A stretch of DNA of 64,000 bases from Betaproteobacteria bacterium (GCA_016720925.1 JADKJR010000001.1:558001-622000), one strand, 5' to 3'; shown: positions 9,215 to 18,762, counted from the first letter of the stretch. The notes: generated by a model not told the origin, from the letters alone. Made by a program: numbers and translations.

Positions 9215-10522
9215 TTATTTGCCGCGCAAATTTTCCACGCGTTTCTGCACCAGCGCCAGATGGCTGCGCAGCTCGTACCATGCTTTCAACGTGGTCGATG
9301 GGCCCTTGAGCCGATCAGTGCGCGCGTGCAGTGCACGCAACCGTTCATCAAGCGTGTCGATCATCGCGGGCGTAATTGCTTCGCCGCCGATGGCAACACG
9401 AATGAGTTCATCTTCGAGTTTGTGTGCCGCCTGGTAAATCTGCGTGATACGAAAATTCATCCGGTAACCCAGCAACTTCGGCAGCGCGTCTGACACCGAA
9501 ACGGCAATCGCGCCGAGCGGAATCAGCAACACCCACAGGCGTTGCACCAGGTTGGCAAGCCAGAAAGGCAGATGTCTGTACAGGAACGGCGCGCCATCCT
9601 TGTATAGCAGCGCGACATTTTCGGGCACCACGAACTCCTGGTATCGGGTTACATTGGGAAACTCGTGCATCGCGTGCAACACGCTGCCGCCTTCGTGAAC
9701 CTCCTTGGCGGCCTTCACGAACAGATATGCGATCGCAGGATGCAGCGATTCCATCGCCACCAGGGTTGCGGTCGCCGCGACTGCCTGGACATCTTGCGGC
9801 GGAATATCATTTTTGAGGTCGATCACGCCCCGGGGAATGGTAATTTTGGAAAGGGAAGGAATGACCCGGCTGTAGGCATCCGCCGTCGCCATGTTCATCA
9901 GGCGAATTTTTGGGTTGGCGAACAGTTTCTGCACCAGTGGCGAGCTTGGCGCGGCCACCAGGAACATGGCGTCGACTTCATCGCGTAGCAGGAGTTCTGT
10001 CGCGTCCGCGGGCGATGCATCGTTGAAACGCGCGTTGGCTGCGCTGATCTGGTTGGCCGACAGCAGCGCCTCGCTCACGGGGCGCGTGCCACCGCCGATC
10101 GCGCCGACGGCAATGCGCTTGCCGGCGAGTTCCGTGATCCTTGTCAGCGGGTTTTTATTGGCGGCTTCGCGGTAGAAAACCCACACCGGTTCGTAGAAGA
10201 GACTGCCAAGGGAGACCAACTCTTCGCGCTCTGCCTCTTTCGCGAGGCCGCTTTGCACCAGTGCGGCCTCGATGTCGTTGTTTTTGTCGAGCAGCAACGC
10301 CAGATTTTCGACTGAGCCCTTGGTGGGCTTGAGCTCAAGCGTGACACCATCGCGCTTGAAAATTTCAGCGTATTTCTTGCCGATGCCTTCATAGGCGCCA
10401 CCCGTCGCACCCGTGGCCAGAACCACACGCGTCGGCGCGCCCGGCTTGAGCAGCTTCCACGCGACCACGACAGTGACGAGCACAATCAACAGCGTTGGAA
10501 CGAGCCAGGCATAACGACGCAT
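9215..10522 (-). CDS. TAXI family TRAP transporter solute-binding protein, membrane anchored
   Basis: A 435-residue protein of the TAXI/NMT1-like substrate-binding family, which deliver ligands to TRAP transporters. The N terminus is a signal anchor (LVPTLLIVLVTVVVAWKLL). The binding domain begins VVLATGATGGAYEGIGKKYA and contains VQSGLAKE and KRIAVGAIGGGTRP, typical of the family. Unusually it continues into a second hydrophobic segment (RLWVLLIPLGAIAVSVSDAL) and a charged, probably coiled-coil tail (LDERLRALHARTDRLKG). No TRAP permease gene is nearby, so the partner is elsewhere or the protein acts as a sensor. GGGGGAG precedes ATG 10522; an ATG at 10537 lacks a site. Confidence 0.85.
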   Translation of the reverse strand: MRRYAWLVPTLLIVLVTVVVAWKLLKPGAPTRVVLATGATGGAYEGIGKKYAEIFKRDGVTLELKPTKGSVENLALLLDKNNDIEAALVQSGLAKEAEREELVSLGSLFYEPVWVFYREAANKNPLTRITELAGKRIAVGAIGGGTRPVSEALLSANQISAANARFNDASPADATELLLRDEVDAMFLVAAPSSPLVQKLFANPKIRLMNMATADAYSRVIPSLSKITIPRGVIDLKNDIPPQDVQAVAATATLVAMESLHPAIAYLFVKAAKEVHEGGSVLHAMHEFPNVTRYQEFVVPENVALLYKDGAPFLYRHLPFWLANLVQRLWVLLIPLGAIAVSVSDALPKLLGYRMNFRITQIYQAAHKLEDELIRVAIGGEAITPAMIDTLDERLRALHARTDRLKGPSTTLKAWYELRSHLALVQKRVENLRGK

Positions 10523-10618
10523 TCGTCTCCCCCTCAAGGCAGGATTAGGATCTTTGCATTATCGCATCGGAGGTAATTTTCCTGGACCGCTCCCTTAAAT
10601 CGCCTCTCGCCAAAGCCG

Positions 10619-11227
10619 CTATTTCTTCGGTGCGGTCTTGCCGAAACTTGGGCGGGCTTTGATCGAGTCGAACCAGCGCTGGATCGCGGGATAGGGCCCA
10701 AAGTCGTATTGGCAGGCCTCGAGGTAGGCGATATTGGTCGCGGCGGCAAGGTCGGCAAGCGTGATCTGGTCGCCGCACAGGTACGATCGCGCGTCGAGCG
10801 CACTATTCATGACGGGCAGAATCTTGAGTAGCCATTTTTTGCCATCCTCAATAGACTGGACGTTGCGTTTGTCGCCGGCAAAGTGCGTGTTGAACATGAT
10901 CTTGCCGGCTTCCGGCCCGAGGCGGGTCTGATTCCAGTCGAGCCACTGCTCGACCTTTGCGCGCGCCTTGAGATCGGTTGGATACCACGCGTGCGCTTTG
11001 TGCTTGTCCGCCAGATAGCGCATGATCGCCTGCGATTCCCAGAGCAGGAAACCATCGTCGTCGATAGCGGGCACCTTCGAGTTCGGATTCAGGTTCTGGT
11101 ACTCCGGCGTGTACTGCTTTCCTTCCGCCAGCGCCACCGTTTCGTAGGTATAGGGGATGCCCATTTCTTCGCACAACATCTGTACACGTCGGGCAGCGTT
11201 CGACCAGTAATTGCCGTAGAGTTTCAT
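10619..11227 (-). CDS. glutathione S-transferase
   Basis: A 202-residue cytosolic glutathione transferase that joins glutathione to electrophiles or reduces peroxides and disulfides. The N-terminal thioredoxin-like domain (residues 1-80) starts MKLYGNYWSNAARRV, with S9/N10 in the catalytic position; NPNSKVPAI supplies the cis-proline and WESQAIMRYLA the glutamyl-binding E-S pair. The helical C-terminal domain has the usual LADLAAATNI helix-cap segment. AGGAG precedes ATG 11227 with good spacing. The next gene upstream in transcription (the propeller-like gene) is separated by repeat copy 4. Confidence 0.93.
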   Translation of the reverse strand: MKLYGNYWSNAARRVQMLCEEMGIPYTYETVALAEGKQYTPEYQNLNPNSKVPAIDDDGFLLWESQAIMRYLADKHKAHAWYPTDLKARAKVEQWLDWNQTRLGPEAGKIMFNTHFAGDKRNVQSIEDGKKWLLKILPVMNSALDARSYLCGDQITLADLAAATNIAYLEACQYDFGPYPAIQRWFDSIKARPSFGKTAPKK

Positions 11228-11382
11228 TGTGTTCTCCTGTTCAAGGTTCGACAGCTTAAATCAGTCCGCGACAAGGGGTGTCACGATTGTGCAAAATTTT
11301 TGCGATCTCATTTTCGTCGAAAGCGTTCGGGGATTGACCATGTGTTTTTCGTCAGCGCATTTTCCCAGCGTCGCAACACGCA

Positions 11383-11447
11383 GAACGCCATTTGACGGGC
11401 TTTCCTGGCGTAAAAGGTCTCGAACACCCCGCCAGTGCTAGAGAGTT
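11383..11447 (+). repeat. palindromic dispersed element, copy 4
   Basis: Left arm GAACGCCATTTGACGGGC, right arm CCCCGCCAGTGCTAGAGAGTT, middle TTTCCTGGCG. It lies in the 307-bp gap between two minus-strand genes; nothing else is recognised in the gap. Confidence 0.75.
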
Positions 11448-11534
11448 GAACGAAAAGCAGGCAAGGAGCGGGCGTCATTCAAGGTTGCGTGATCTCTGTT
11501 GGAAGGATTTACGCAAACTGTTCCTGTGATCTTC

Positions 11535-12383
11535 TCAAGGCGAGTCCTGCAACTGAAACACTGTGACTTTATGGCCTCCGCCCGCCGCCTTTTCCTTGAC
11601 CGTTGCGCGGATGATGCCGTAAAGCACTCCCGCGTTGCCCGCACTGCGATCCCACGCGATGCCCTGCCCGCGGATGTTCATGGGCAACACATCAACCAAC
11701 TCCAGCACGGAGCCGCCTTTCGGTAACTTCATCTTGTATATCTCGGCGGGGTCGTGGCCGGAAAGATAGAGAAATCCATCCGCGCCCCAATTGCCGCCGG
11801 AGTTGCTCATGTCCTCGAATTTGTCGAGCAGCACTTTGGGCAAGACCCACGATTCGACCATCCTGAAGTCTTTGCTGAACTTGATAACCTGCGTCGCCAC
11901 TTTGTATCCATAGGGCGTCTTGTTCGGGCCGAATGGCCGATCATAGTTGGCGAAACCCATCCACCAGTGACCCTCATACCAATCCACCCAGGTGAGCGAT
12001 CCCCAGTTGACGCCGAAGCTGTGGCTGGCGACATGCGTGAGCGTCGCGGCATCGAATATCTCGAGTGAACTGGTCATGGGCCATTCGGGATAGTTCGAGT
12101 GGGCGCAATAAATTTTGCCGTCCATCAGCATCGCGCTATCCAGATGCAGAATCTGTCCGGCTTTGTCGCCCTGCCATTTTTGAATCTGCTTACCCGTCTT
12201 CTTGTCGTATTTGGCGATGGTCTGGTTGTCGATGGCGTAGAAATATTTGTCGTCCACCCCGACGCCCTGATTCGCTTCGGCCACGGCAAACTCGGCGATC
12301 TGCTTCAGGACGGGTTTTGCCGACAAGGGCATCGCAGGTGAGAGAAGCAGTGCGGACAAAACGACGGTGATGAACTTGTGCAT
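11535..12383 (-). CDS. exported propeller-like protein of unknown function
   Basis: A 282-residue exported protein. The start is ATG 12383, which has CTCCGGAG just upstream and gives a clean signal peptide (MHKFITVVLSALLLSPAMPL, cleavage after LSA). The mature part has repeated beta-strand units with GVGVDDKYFYAIDNQTIAKYD, GKIYCAHSNYPEWP, LTWVDWYEGHWWMGF and WGADGFLYLSGHD, which resemble blades of six-bladed propellers of the SMP-30/glutamine-cyclotransferase kind. No catalytic motif can be assigned, so the role is not inferred. Confidence 0.75.
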   Translation of the reverse strand: MHKFITVVLSALLLSPAMPLSAKPVLKQIAEFAVAEANQGVGVDDKYFYAIDNQTIAKYDKKTGKQIQKWQGDKAGQILHLDSAMLMDGKIYCAHSNYPEWPMTSSLEIFDAATLTHVASHSFGVNWGSLTWVDWYEGHWWMGFANYDRPFGPNKTPYGYKVATQVIKFSKDFRMVESWVLPKVLLDKFEDMSNSGGNWGADGFLYLSGHDPAEIYKMKLPKGGSVLELVDVLPMNIRGQGIAWDRSAGNAGVLYGIIRATVKEKAAGGGHKVTVFQLQDSP

Positions 12384-12641
12384 ATTGGCTCCGGAGGGCA
12401 AGCAATTGAGGAGCGATCGCGAATTCAATCACCCCGATGCCAGTATCGCCGCGCCCGCAACCCGAGGCAAGCGCCGCATCACAAAAGCAATGGCACTTCA
12501 ATCATCGCGAATTTGTGGTGCCAGGTTCGCTATACTTTCGGCGCAATCAGGACGAAGACGACGGCCCCTTTCCAACAGAACAGGGCTGCTCAGCCGGGCG
12601 CCTGAACTACTTAACCACTTAACTTCTTGAATAATACTGCC

Positions 12642-12890
12642 ATGAACGACGCAATCCAAATTCCCCCGCTGCCCGACCGTCTCTCCGTTGACCCGCGCAG
12701 CCCCTATCATGTCGCGGCGCACTTCGAGCATGGCGTGGGCATTCGATTGAACGGCAAGGAACGTTTCGATATCGAGGAGTACTGCATCAGTGAAGGCTGG
12801 GTCAAGGTGCCGGCGGGCAAGGCGGTCGATCGAAAAGGTCACCCGCTGCTGATCAAGTTAACGGGCAAGGTTGAAGCGTTTTATCGGTAG
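12642..12890 (+). CDS. DUF3297 protein
   Basis: An 82-residue cytoplasmic protein of family DUF3297, common in proteobacteria and of unknown function. Almost the whole chain is family core: PPLPDRLSVDPRSPYH, then GVGIRLNGKERFDIEEYC, SEGWVKVPAGKAVDRKG and LLIKLTGKVEAFY. I chose ATG 12642; a TTG at 12627 would add five residues. It stands alone between a minus-strand gene and the next exported protein. Confidence 0.88.
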   Translation: MNDAIQIPPLPDRLSVDPRSPYHVAAHFEHGVGIRLNGKERFDIEEYCISEGWVKVPAGKAVDRKGHPLLIKLTGKVEAFYR

Positions 12891-13046
12891 GAAAAGATTG
12901 GAAGGCAAGGTGCGCATCTTGATGCCCGGCGTATCGCCATGCGAACCTGCGCGCATAGCCCGCGCGCATCGACCGCCATCCCGGTAGAAGTTCTCTCTGC
13001 ATGAGGAAGTACGGCAAATAGGTCAGGTCCAATAGAGGCGACAGGT

Positions 13047-13595
13047 ATGAAAGCGTTTGTATTTTGGTTGACCCTTTCCTCGATGCTTATCGCGACGTTC
13101 GTCGTGCCGTTCAGCGCGCAGGCCACGGAGCCATCGCCGCCGCAAAACAAAGCAAAAGACAGGATCGGGACATACGATTCGCGCGCCATCGCGGTTGCCT
13201 TCGCGGGATCGGCCGCCCAGCGAAAGATGATGGAACCACTGAAGGTGGCGCACAAAAAGGCGAAACACGCTGGCGATCATGTCGAGGTGAGGAGACTTGA
13301 AGCCGAGGGCAAGGCGCTTCAGGATAAAGCGCATCGGCAGGCGTTCAGCACGGCACCCGTCGACGATCTGCTTGAATTCATCGCCGATGCGCTACCGGAG
13401 ATTCGTCGCGCCGCCGGCGTGACCACGCTGATATCGATGTGGGATGAGAAAATGCTGGCCCGATACCCCGGAGCAGAAAAAACGGACGTGACGGACGCGC
13501 TGGTGGATGCGTTTCAGCCTCTGGAGCGGCAGCGAAAGACAATTGCGGAAATTCGAAAGCAAAAGCCGTTGGCGCCGGACAAGATGAAGCACTGA
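13047..13595 (+). CDS. exported alpha-helical protein, unknown
   Basis: A 182-residue protein with a signal peptide (MKAFVFWLTLSSMLIATFVV, cleavage near AQA) and a mature part that is almost all predicted helix with many Lys, Arg and Glu. The motif RIGTYDSRAIAVAFAGS follows the signal peptide; the layout (short strand then long helix with KVAHKKAKHAGDHVEVRRLE) faintly recalls Skp/OmpH-like periplasmic proteins, but I cannot claim that family. GGCGACAGG lies before ATG 13047. Repeat copy 5 sits after its stop. Confidence 0.7.
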   Translation: MKAFVFWLTLSSMLIATFVVPFSAQATEPSPPQNKAKDRIGTYDSRAIAVAFAGSAAQRKMMEPLKVAHKKAKHAGDHVEVRRLEAEGKALQDKAHRQAFSTAPVDDLLEFIADALPEIRRAAGVTTLISMWDEKMLARYPGAEKTDVTDALVDAFQPLERQRKTIAEIRKQKPLAPDKMKH

Positions 13596-13777
13596 CAGGA
13601 AATTTGGGCGCGTTCAACGCGATGCGCCCGCCGGTTCCCGCTGGCGCGCAGGTGAACGTCCGCGGTTGACTGGCATTGGCCCGATTATGAACCGCGGTAT
13701 CGCTGACACGCTCCCCGGTTTTCATTGGCCATGTGCCGTCGCTTTGCATCAGGCCCGCGTAGTTGGTGCCATGGAGT

Positions 13778-13849
13778 AAAAACGCGGATCGCCATTCCAC
13801 GCCACTTTCCAGCCGAAAAGACGCCGAACACCGCGCCAGTATTAGAGTT
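13778..13849 (+). repeat. palindromic dispersed element, copy 5
   Basis: Left arm AAAACGCGGATCGCCATTCC, inner CTTTCCAGCC, right arm CCGCGCCAGTATTAGAGTT. It lies between two convergent genes in a 377-bp gap with no other recognised content, so it is placed where a bidirectional terminator would be useful. Confidence 0.72.
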
Positions 13850-13972
13850 GGACGCCATCATTGCCGAGTCAAACGTGGCCCAAAAATCCAGCCTGCGTCC
13901 CTCGTCGTCATGCGCCACGGCGACAGACTTTCAGGACGGCTGCCCACCCTGAGCCGCGTCGACAAGCACCAC

Positions 13973-15145
13973 TCAAGCCGCAAACGTGAAGCGTGTCCCT
14001 GTCGAAGAACGAATGAATTTCTCGGGCATTTCCTGCTGCACGAGGGAGATGAATGTCTCACCGGAACAATGCATCGGAATCAGCACGTCGGGATTGATGG
14101 CCTTGAGTTCGGCCAGTGTCTGGCGCTGGTATTCGATGGGGTGCGGCGCGAGGTGGAATCCGCCGAGCACGGCATGGACTTTATTGATGCCGGAGACCTT
14201 CATGGCCGTGCGCACCGAGTTGACGATGCCGCGGTGCCCGCACGAGGTCATCACCACCAGCCCACGGCCTTTCACGTGATACGCCGTGGCCTGTTCGTGC
14301 TCGAAGTCGTCAGGTGCCAGCGTGACGCTGCGCTTGGCCTCGGGCAGCCCGGCGGGCGCGCACCCGAAGCCATTCGCCATACCGACGCTCATGCGCGTCG
14401 GCGACAGTACTTTCTCGAACGACGCGCGCGGAATCCAGCCGGTGGTGAAGCCGTGATCGGCCAGGATCGACGCCTTTTCGGCAAACGTGACCATCAGGCC
14501 CGCGTCCTTGATCGCCTGGCGATCGAGCGCACCGAAACTTCCCGGGTCGCCCGTGACGTTGAGTTCGCGCGAGCAAAAACACTCTTCACCGCCGAGATAG
14601 AACGGCAGGCCGCTCTTGAGTTTGCCTTTGTTTGCCTGAAGGAATCCGACCATGCCGCCGAAGTGATCGAAATGCCCGTGGCTAAGCGCGATCGCATCCA
14701 GGCGCGAGGCATCGATGCCGAGCAGCAGCATGTTGTTGAGCAGCGTCTCCGAGGTGTAGGCGAAATCGATCAGCACCTGGCGCGCTTCGTCGCCGCGCGT
14801 CGATTCGAGATGCAAGGCGAGGCCCCACTCGTTTTGCAGCGTGCGCTTCGGCGGGGTGCGTGGCGCGACGGCAAAGCCGAGGCGCTGCACCTGTACCGGT
14901 CCGTACATGCGACTGGGCTCGAACGCATGGTGATAGGAGTCGGTGACCACGCGCACCGACAACTTGTCCACCACCGGCACATCGGCCGGCGAATCCAGGC
15001 CGCGCGCCTCCGCGACACGCGCGCCAAACAATCCGCCCGCCGCCAGCGCCGCAATGGAACCAACGCCGGCTTTAAACAGCGCTCGCCGGGTGGGTTGGCC
15101 AAGATATTCACCCTCGTCACGGTCATCATTGAAAGTTGAGTTCAT
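13973..15145 (-). CDS. Tat-exported metallo-beta-lactamase-fold hydrolase
   Basis: A 390-residue protein with a twin-arginine signal (TRRALFKAGVGSIAALAAGG) followed by a metallo-beta-lactamase domain. The metal-binding motif is HGHFDH at residues 156-161; further metal ligands are likely in MTSCGHRGIVN and GGFHLAP, and MHCSGE near the C terminus. The arrangement matches the MJ0936/'dihydropterin synthase-like' MBL subfamily rather than true beta-lactamases; the physiological substrate is unknown. Folding with metal before export fits the Tat signal. ATG 15145 has AGGAGG six bases upstream, better than an upstream in-frame ATG at 15169. Confidence 0.88.
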   Translation of the reverse strand: MNSTFNDDRDEGEYLGQPTRRALFKAGVGSIAALAAGGLFGARVAEARGLDSPADVPVVDKLSVRVVTDSYHHAFEPSRMYGPVQVQRLGFAVAPRTPPKRTLQNEWGLALHLESTRGDEARQVLIDFAYTSETLLNNMLLLGIDASRLDAIALSHGHFDHFGGMVGFLQANKGKLKSGLPFYLGGEECFCSRELNVTGDPGSFGALDRQAIKDAGLMVTFAEKASILADHGFTTGWIPRASFEKVLSPTRMSVGMANGFGCAPAGLPEAKRSVTLAPDDFEHEQATAYHVKGRGLVVMTSCGHRGIVNSVRTAMKVSGINKVHAVLGGFHLAPHPIEYQRQTLAELKAINPDVLIPMHCSGETFISLVQQEMPEKFIRSSTGTRFTFAA

Positions 15146-15477
15146 CGCATTCCTCCTGGTTGTTTGCACGAGTTGGGCGGTCGCCTACGTCGCATCGATT
15201 TGGCCATGTCCGCTCGTCGTTCTGTTTGCGGTGGGGCGGTGTGTACATGGCCTTCAAGGTCATCAATGCCTTGCGATCAATGCGCGACGCGATTGCGAAA
15301 AGATAGGCCGCTTGGTCGGGATCGTCAAGCGTGATGAGTTAGGCCGCGGCGGGCGTGATTTCGCGAGGCGATGTCCGCCAGGAGTGGCACCAATCTCGTG
15401 CGCAGTCATTGCGAAAACGGCGGCGGCCGCTGGTCGCAGCGCACCACGCTGAGTCCGATTCGCGCTAACATCTTCAA
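15146..15477. other. gene-free stretch between divergent genes
   Basis: These 332 bp separate the minus-strand MBL gene from the plus-strand thioredoxin gene and must hold both promoters. I see no palindromic element, terminator or clear sigma-70 hexamers. Confidence 0.45.
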
Positions 15478-16524
15478 ATGATCCGTTTCGTTGTCATCCC
15501 CCGGTTATTTCGCCGTCTGATGTTGGGTGGCGTGCTTTGCGCTCATGCGGTCGCGGCGATGGCTGACGCCTACGTGCCCAGTCCGCATGCGGTCGATATT
15601 CCGCGCTGGTTCAGCGAATCCTTCCTCGACCTGCGCGAGGACATTCAGGATGCGGAGCGGCAACAAAGGCGCCTGCTGGTCTACTTTGGCCAGGATGGCT
15701 GCCCGTATTGCAAGGCACTGATGCAAGTTACTTTCAGGCAGCCCGATATTGTCGCCAGGACCCGGCAACATTTCGTCCCGGTGGCGCTCAACCTCTGGGG
15801 CGATCGCGAAGTGACGTGGATCGATGGCCGCCGCATGAGCGAAAAGGAGCTTGGCAAATTCCTCAAGGTGCAATTCACGCCGACGCTGCTATTCTTCGAC
15901 GAACAGGCCAAGGTGGTGCTGCGGTTGAATGGTTATTCGCCACCGGAAAAATTTCGCGTGGGGCTCGACTATGTCAGCCGCCACCTTGAAAAAAAGCAAT
16001 CCTTCACGGATTATCTCGCGGCCACTGCATCCATAACAGTCAGCGTGAAACTGGCGAATGAGCCATTCTTCGTGCCGGGGCCGGTGAACATGCCGCAGTT
16101 GCTGAAGTCATCGACCAAGCCGGTCATGGTGGTATTCGAGCAGGCGTCATGCCGCGAATGTGATGAGCTGCATCGCGAGGCATTCCCGCGTGCTGAGGTA
16201 CGGCAGTTGCTCGAACGGTTCACGGTGGTGCAGGCAGACATATCCGGCGCGCGCAAGGTCGTCACGGCTGACGGCATGCACATGATTGAGCGCGATTGGG
16301 CTCGTGCACTGAACATGGTGTACGCGCCGAGCCTGGTGTTCTTTGACGCGGGTGGCAAGGAGGTGTTTCGCGCCGATGGCTATCTGCGTCCGTTCCATAT
16401 CGCGTCGGCACTCGATTATGTCGCCAGTGGCGCGTACCGCGACGAGCCGAGCTTTCAGCGCTTCATCCAGAAGCGCGCCGACACATCACGCGCGGCGGGG
16501 AAGCGGGTCGAGATATGGGATTAG
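15478..16524 (+). CDS. exported protein with two thioredoxin-fold domains
   Basis: A 348-residue exported protein with an N-terminal signal peptide ending near AMADA. Domain 1 (about residues 50-170) is SoxW/DsbD-like with the redox motif CPYC (C75, C78) in YFGQDGCPYCKAL and the cis-proline strand FTPTLLFFDE. Domain 2 (about 200-320) repeats the fold with an atypical CREC pair (C225, C228) in FEQASCRECDEL and APSLVFFDAGG. Both domains have the DGYLRP/NGYSPP motif after the last strand. It probably reduces or senses periplasmic thiols; the two domains may pass electrons in series. The start has only a weak ribosome-binding site. Confidence 0.88.
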   Translation: MIRFVVIPRLFRRLMLGGVLCAHAVAAMADAYVPSPHAVDIPRWFSESFLDLREDIQDAERQQRRLLVYFGQDGCPYCKALMQVTFRQPDIVARTRQHFVPVALNLWGDREVTWIDGRRMSEKELGKFLKVQFTPTLLFFDEQAKVVLRLNGYSPPEKFRVGLDYVSRHLEKKQSFTDYLAATASITVSVKLANEPFFVPGPVNMPQLLKSSTKPVMVVFEQASCRECDELHREAFPRAEVRQLLERFTVVQADISGARKVVTADGMHMIERDWARALNMVYAPSLVFFDAGGKEVFRADGYLRPFHIASALDYVASGAYRDEPSFQRFIQKRADTSRAAGKRVEIWD

Positions 16525-16776
16525 CGGTGGTGCGCCGCAATTGAGTGTACGGACGAGGGATAACAAAGACCTCTGTGGAGGCCTCACGGAACTCCAAGGT
16601 GTCGCGTGTTGAATGCGCAAAACGGCACCCACTTTGCAAATTGAACATGGGTGCGACTTCGCCTATCCTTGTCGCCTCATCCGCGGGAAAATCGTTTGCC
16701 TGCCCGTCGCCGCCAGCGGGCAATGGGCCTATCGATTGGACTGCAAACTTGACTGCATCGTTTTGAAAGCAACTAC

Positions 16777-18444
16777 ATGGAATTGATGAATCGTCAAAAA
16801 TCGCGTGTTCATTCAGGCGGGTTGTTCAGGTCCCGTGCCGGGCTGGCGGCATGCGTGTTTGTGCGGGCGATTACATTGATGATGCTCGGCGCATCATGCG
16901 CGTCGACAGCGGCAACAGACGTTCAAGCCGACGTACCGTTGTCCATCGGCAATCGCACGATTCACATCTTTCGCGCGCCGCTCGGCGCATTTTCGCCGGC
17001 CGATCGCGCCGAAGGCGCCCGGCAGCGAATATTGAAAGCCTTCGAGGAGGCCGGAGAGGGCTGGACTTCGGTGAAATCGCTGGAGCAGGGCGTGATGGTC
17101 GAACTCGATGGAAAGCCCATGTTCACGGTGGTGCCGGGCGATGTGCCAAAGCTTACCGAAGAGACCGCGGAGAATTTGGCCAATGCCGCATCGCACGTAT
17201 TGCAGACGGCATGGCGCGAGGCGCGCGAGCGTCGCGACCCGCGCGCCACATTGGGCGCGGTGATGAAAGTCGTCCTGGCGATATTGTTGCTGGTGGCTGC
17301 GCTGTTCGCGATTTGGAAAGTCTCCCGCAGGATCCGCGATGCCGTGACGACCCGGCTGGCGCAACGCGTTGAGGCAATTTCCGGTGGGGACCTGGGATCG
17401 AAGCTGTCCCCCATCTTTCTCGGCGTTGCCTCGCGTTCCTGCGTGCTGCTTGCCTGGCTACTTAGCCTGCTGGCGCTTTTTGTTTTCCTCGCCTATTGCC
17501 TGGATCAGTTTGCCCATACGCGGGCGATGGGGGAAGGGCTCTTCCACGCCTTTTCGAGCCTGCTGCTGCAGAGCCTGAATTCGGCGGCGGCAGCACTTCC
17601 AGGCATGTTTATCGCGGCCATTATTTTTCTCGTCGCGTGGATTTGCACGCAGGTATCCGCGGAGTTGTTCAACCATGTGGCGGCAGGCCAACTCAGGCTG
17701 GGCATGCTCGATGCACATACCGCGCCCGCGACCCGGCGCATCGCCAATGCCTCGATTTGGTTGTTTGCGCTCGCCATGGCTTACCCGTATTTGCCTGGCG
17801 CACAAACGGAAGCGTTCAAGGGTTTGTCCGTCATTCTCGGCATCATGGTGTCGATCGGCGCATCCGGTCTCGTGGGGCAAATCGCCAGCGGCGTGATTCT
17901 GGTGTACACCCGCGCGCTGTCGCTGGGCGAGTATGTGCGCATACAGGAATGCGAAGGTACGGTGACGGAGCTAGGTTTGTTTGTGACCCGCTTGCGCACG
18001 GGTCTCGGCGAAGAAATTGCGCTGCCCAATGCGCTGGTACTGGGCAATGTGACACGGAATTTCTCCCGCGTGACCAAGGGAGCCGGTTTTGTACTGGATA
18101 CGACCATCACGATTGGCTACGACACGCCGTGGCGGCAAGTGCACGCCATGTTGCTCGAAGCGGCAAAACCCATCGCGGAAATTGGGCGCGATCCTGAACC
18201 CTATGTCGTGCAAACCGCGCTGTCGGATTCGTATGTTGCTTACCGGCTTGTCGTTTATGTCGGCGCAGAAAAACCATCCATACGGGCGAAAGTCGCGAGC
18301 GATCTCCACGCGTCCATTCAGGACGTATTCAATAGGTATGGCGTGCAGATCATGTCCCCCAACTACTACGACGACCCGGAAAAACCGAAGATCGTGCCGG
18401 AGTCGAACTGGTATGCGGCGCCGGCGAAAAGAACAGCCCCTTAG
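16777..18444 (+). CDS. MscS family mechanosensitive channel
   Basis: A 555-residue inner-membrane channel that opens on membrane tension to release solutes in hypo-osmotic shock. A signal peptide and a periplasmic N-terminal domain of about 125 residues precede four to five transmembrane helices. The MscS pore-lining helix and beta domain are seen in GLVGQIASGVILVYTRAL, LGEYVRIQECEGTVTELGLF and EIALPNALVLGNVTRNFSR. The C-terminal alpha/beta vestibule follows (TITIGYDTPWRQVHAML). It is larger than minimal MscS because of the extra periplasmic domain, like MscS-like proteins of the YbdG/YnaI size class. ATG 16777 and 16786 are both possible. Confidence 0.92.
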   Translation: MELMNRQKSRVHSGGLFRSRAGLAACVFVRAITLMMLGASCASTAATDVQADVPLSIGNRTIHIFRAPLGAFSPADRAEGARQRILKAFEEAGEGWTSVKSLEQGVMVELDGKPMFTVVPGDVPKLTEETAENLANAASHVLQTAWREARERRDPRATLGAVMKVVLAILLLVAALFAIWKVSRRIRDAVTTRLAQRVEAISGGDLGSKLSPIFLGVASRSCVLLAWLLSLLALFVFLAYCLDQFAHTRAMGEGLFHAFSSLLLQSLNSAAAALPGMFIAAIIFLVAWICTQVSAELFNHVAAGQLRLGMLDAHTAPATRRIANASIWLFALAMAYPYLPGAQTEAFKGLSVILGIMVSIGASGLVGQIASGVILVYTRALSLGEYVRIQECEGTVTELGLFVTRLRTGLGEEIALPNALVLGNVTRNFSRVTKGAGFVLDTTITIGYDTPWRQVHAMLLEAAKPIAEIGRDPEPYVVQTALSDSYVAYRLVVYVGAEKPSIRAKVASDLHASIQDVFNRYGVQIMSPNYYDDPEKPKIVPESNWYAAPAKRTAP

Positions 18445-18592
18445 CCGGGGACAAACGAGTATTCGGAGACAGATCGCGGTCGTTTCCAGCGCCAAATTGG
18501 TAAGTCGCGACACTAGTTACGCTGGTTTGCAATTGCGTGCAGTTTTTTTACATGCGGCATCGGTGTCACGGGATGATCAGTGCCATATAGGC

Positions 18593-18660
18593 TAAACGCC
18601 AGTATCGGCGCGGCGTACCGGACGTTTCGGCCGGAAGGCCGCTCGACTATCCGTCGACCC
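18593..18660 (+). repeat. palindromic dispersed element, copy 6 (decayed right arm)
   Basis: The left arm AAACGCCAGTATCGGCGCGG and inner GTTTCGGCCGGAAGGCC are good, but the right arm is degenerate (GCCGCTCGACTAT). A separate perfect palindrome begins at its right edge. Confidence 0.6.
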
Positions 18661-18689
18661 GTTGTGCAGACGTTGGCGTCTGCACAACG
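18660..18689. repeat. perfect 13-bp inverted repeat
   Basis: CGTTGTGCAGACG and its exact reverse complement flank a TTGG loop. It lies 74 bp before the AAA ATPase start and directly after repeat copy 6. No T-run follows on either strand, so it could be an operator, an mRNA leader hairpin or a terminator without a U tail. Confidence 0.6.
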
Positions 18690-18762
18690 CGCTATGTCAT
18701 CCTGCAGCCCCCTCCCGCGTTAGAGACCGGCGGCCCGATTCGGGCCCATTGGGAGACGGAAG

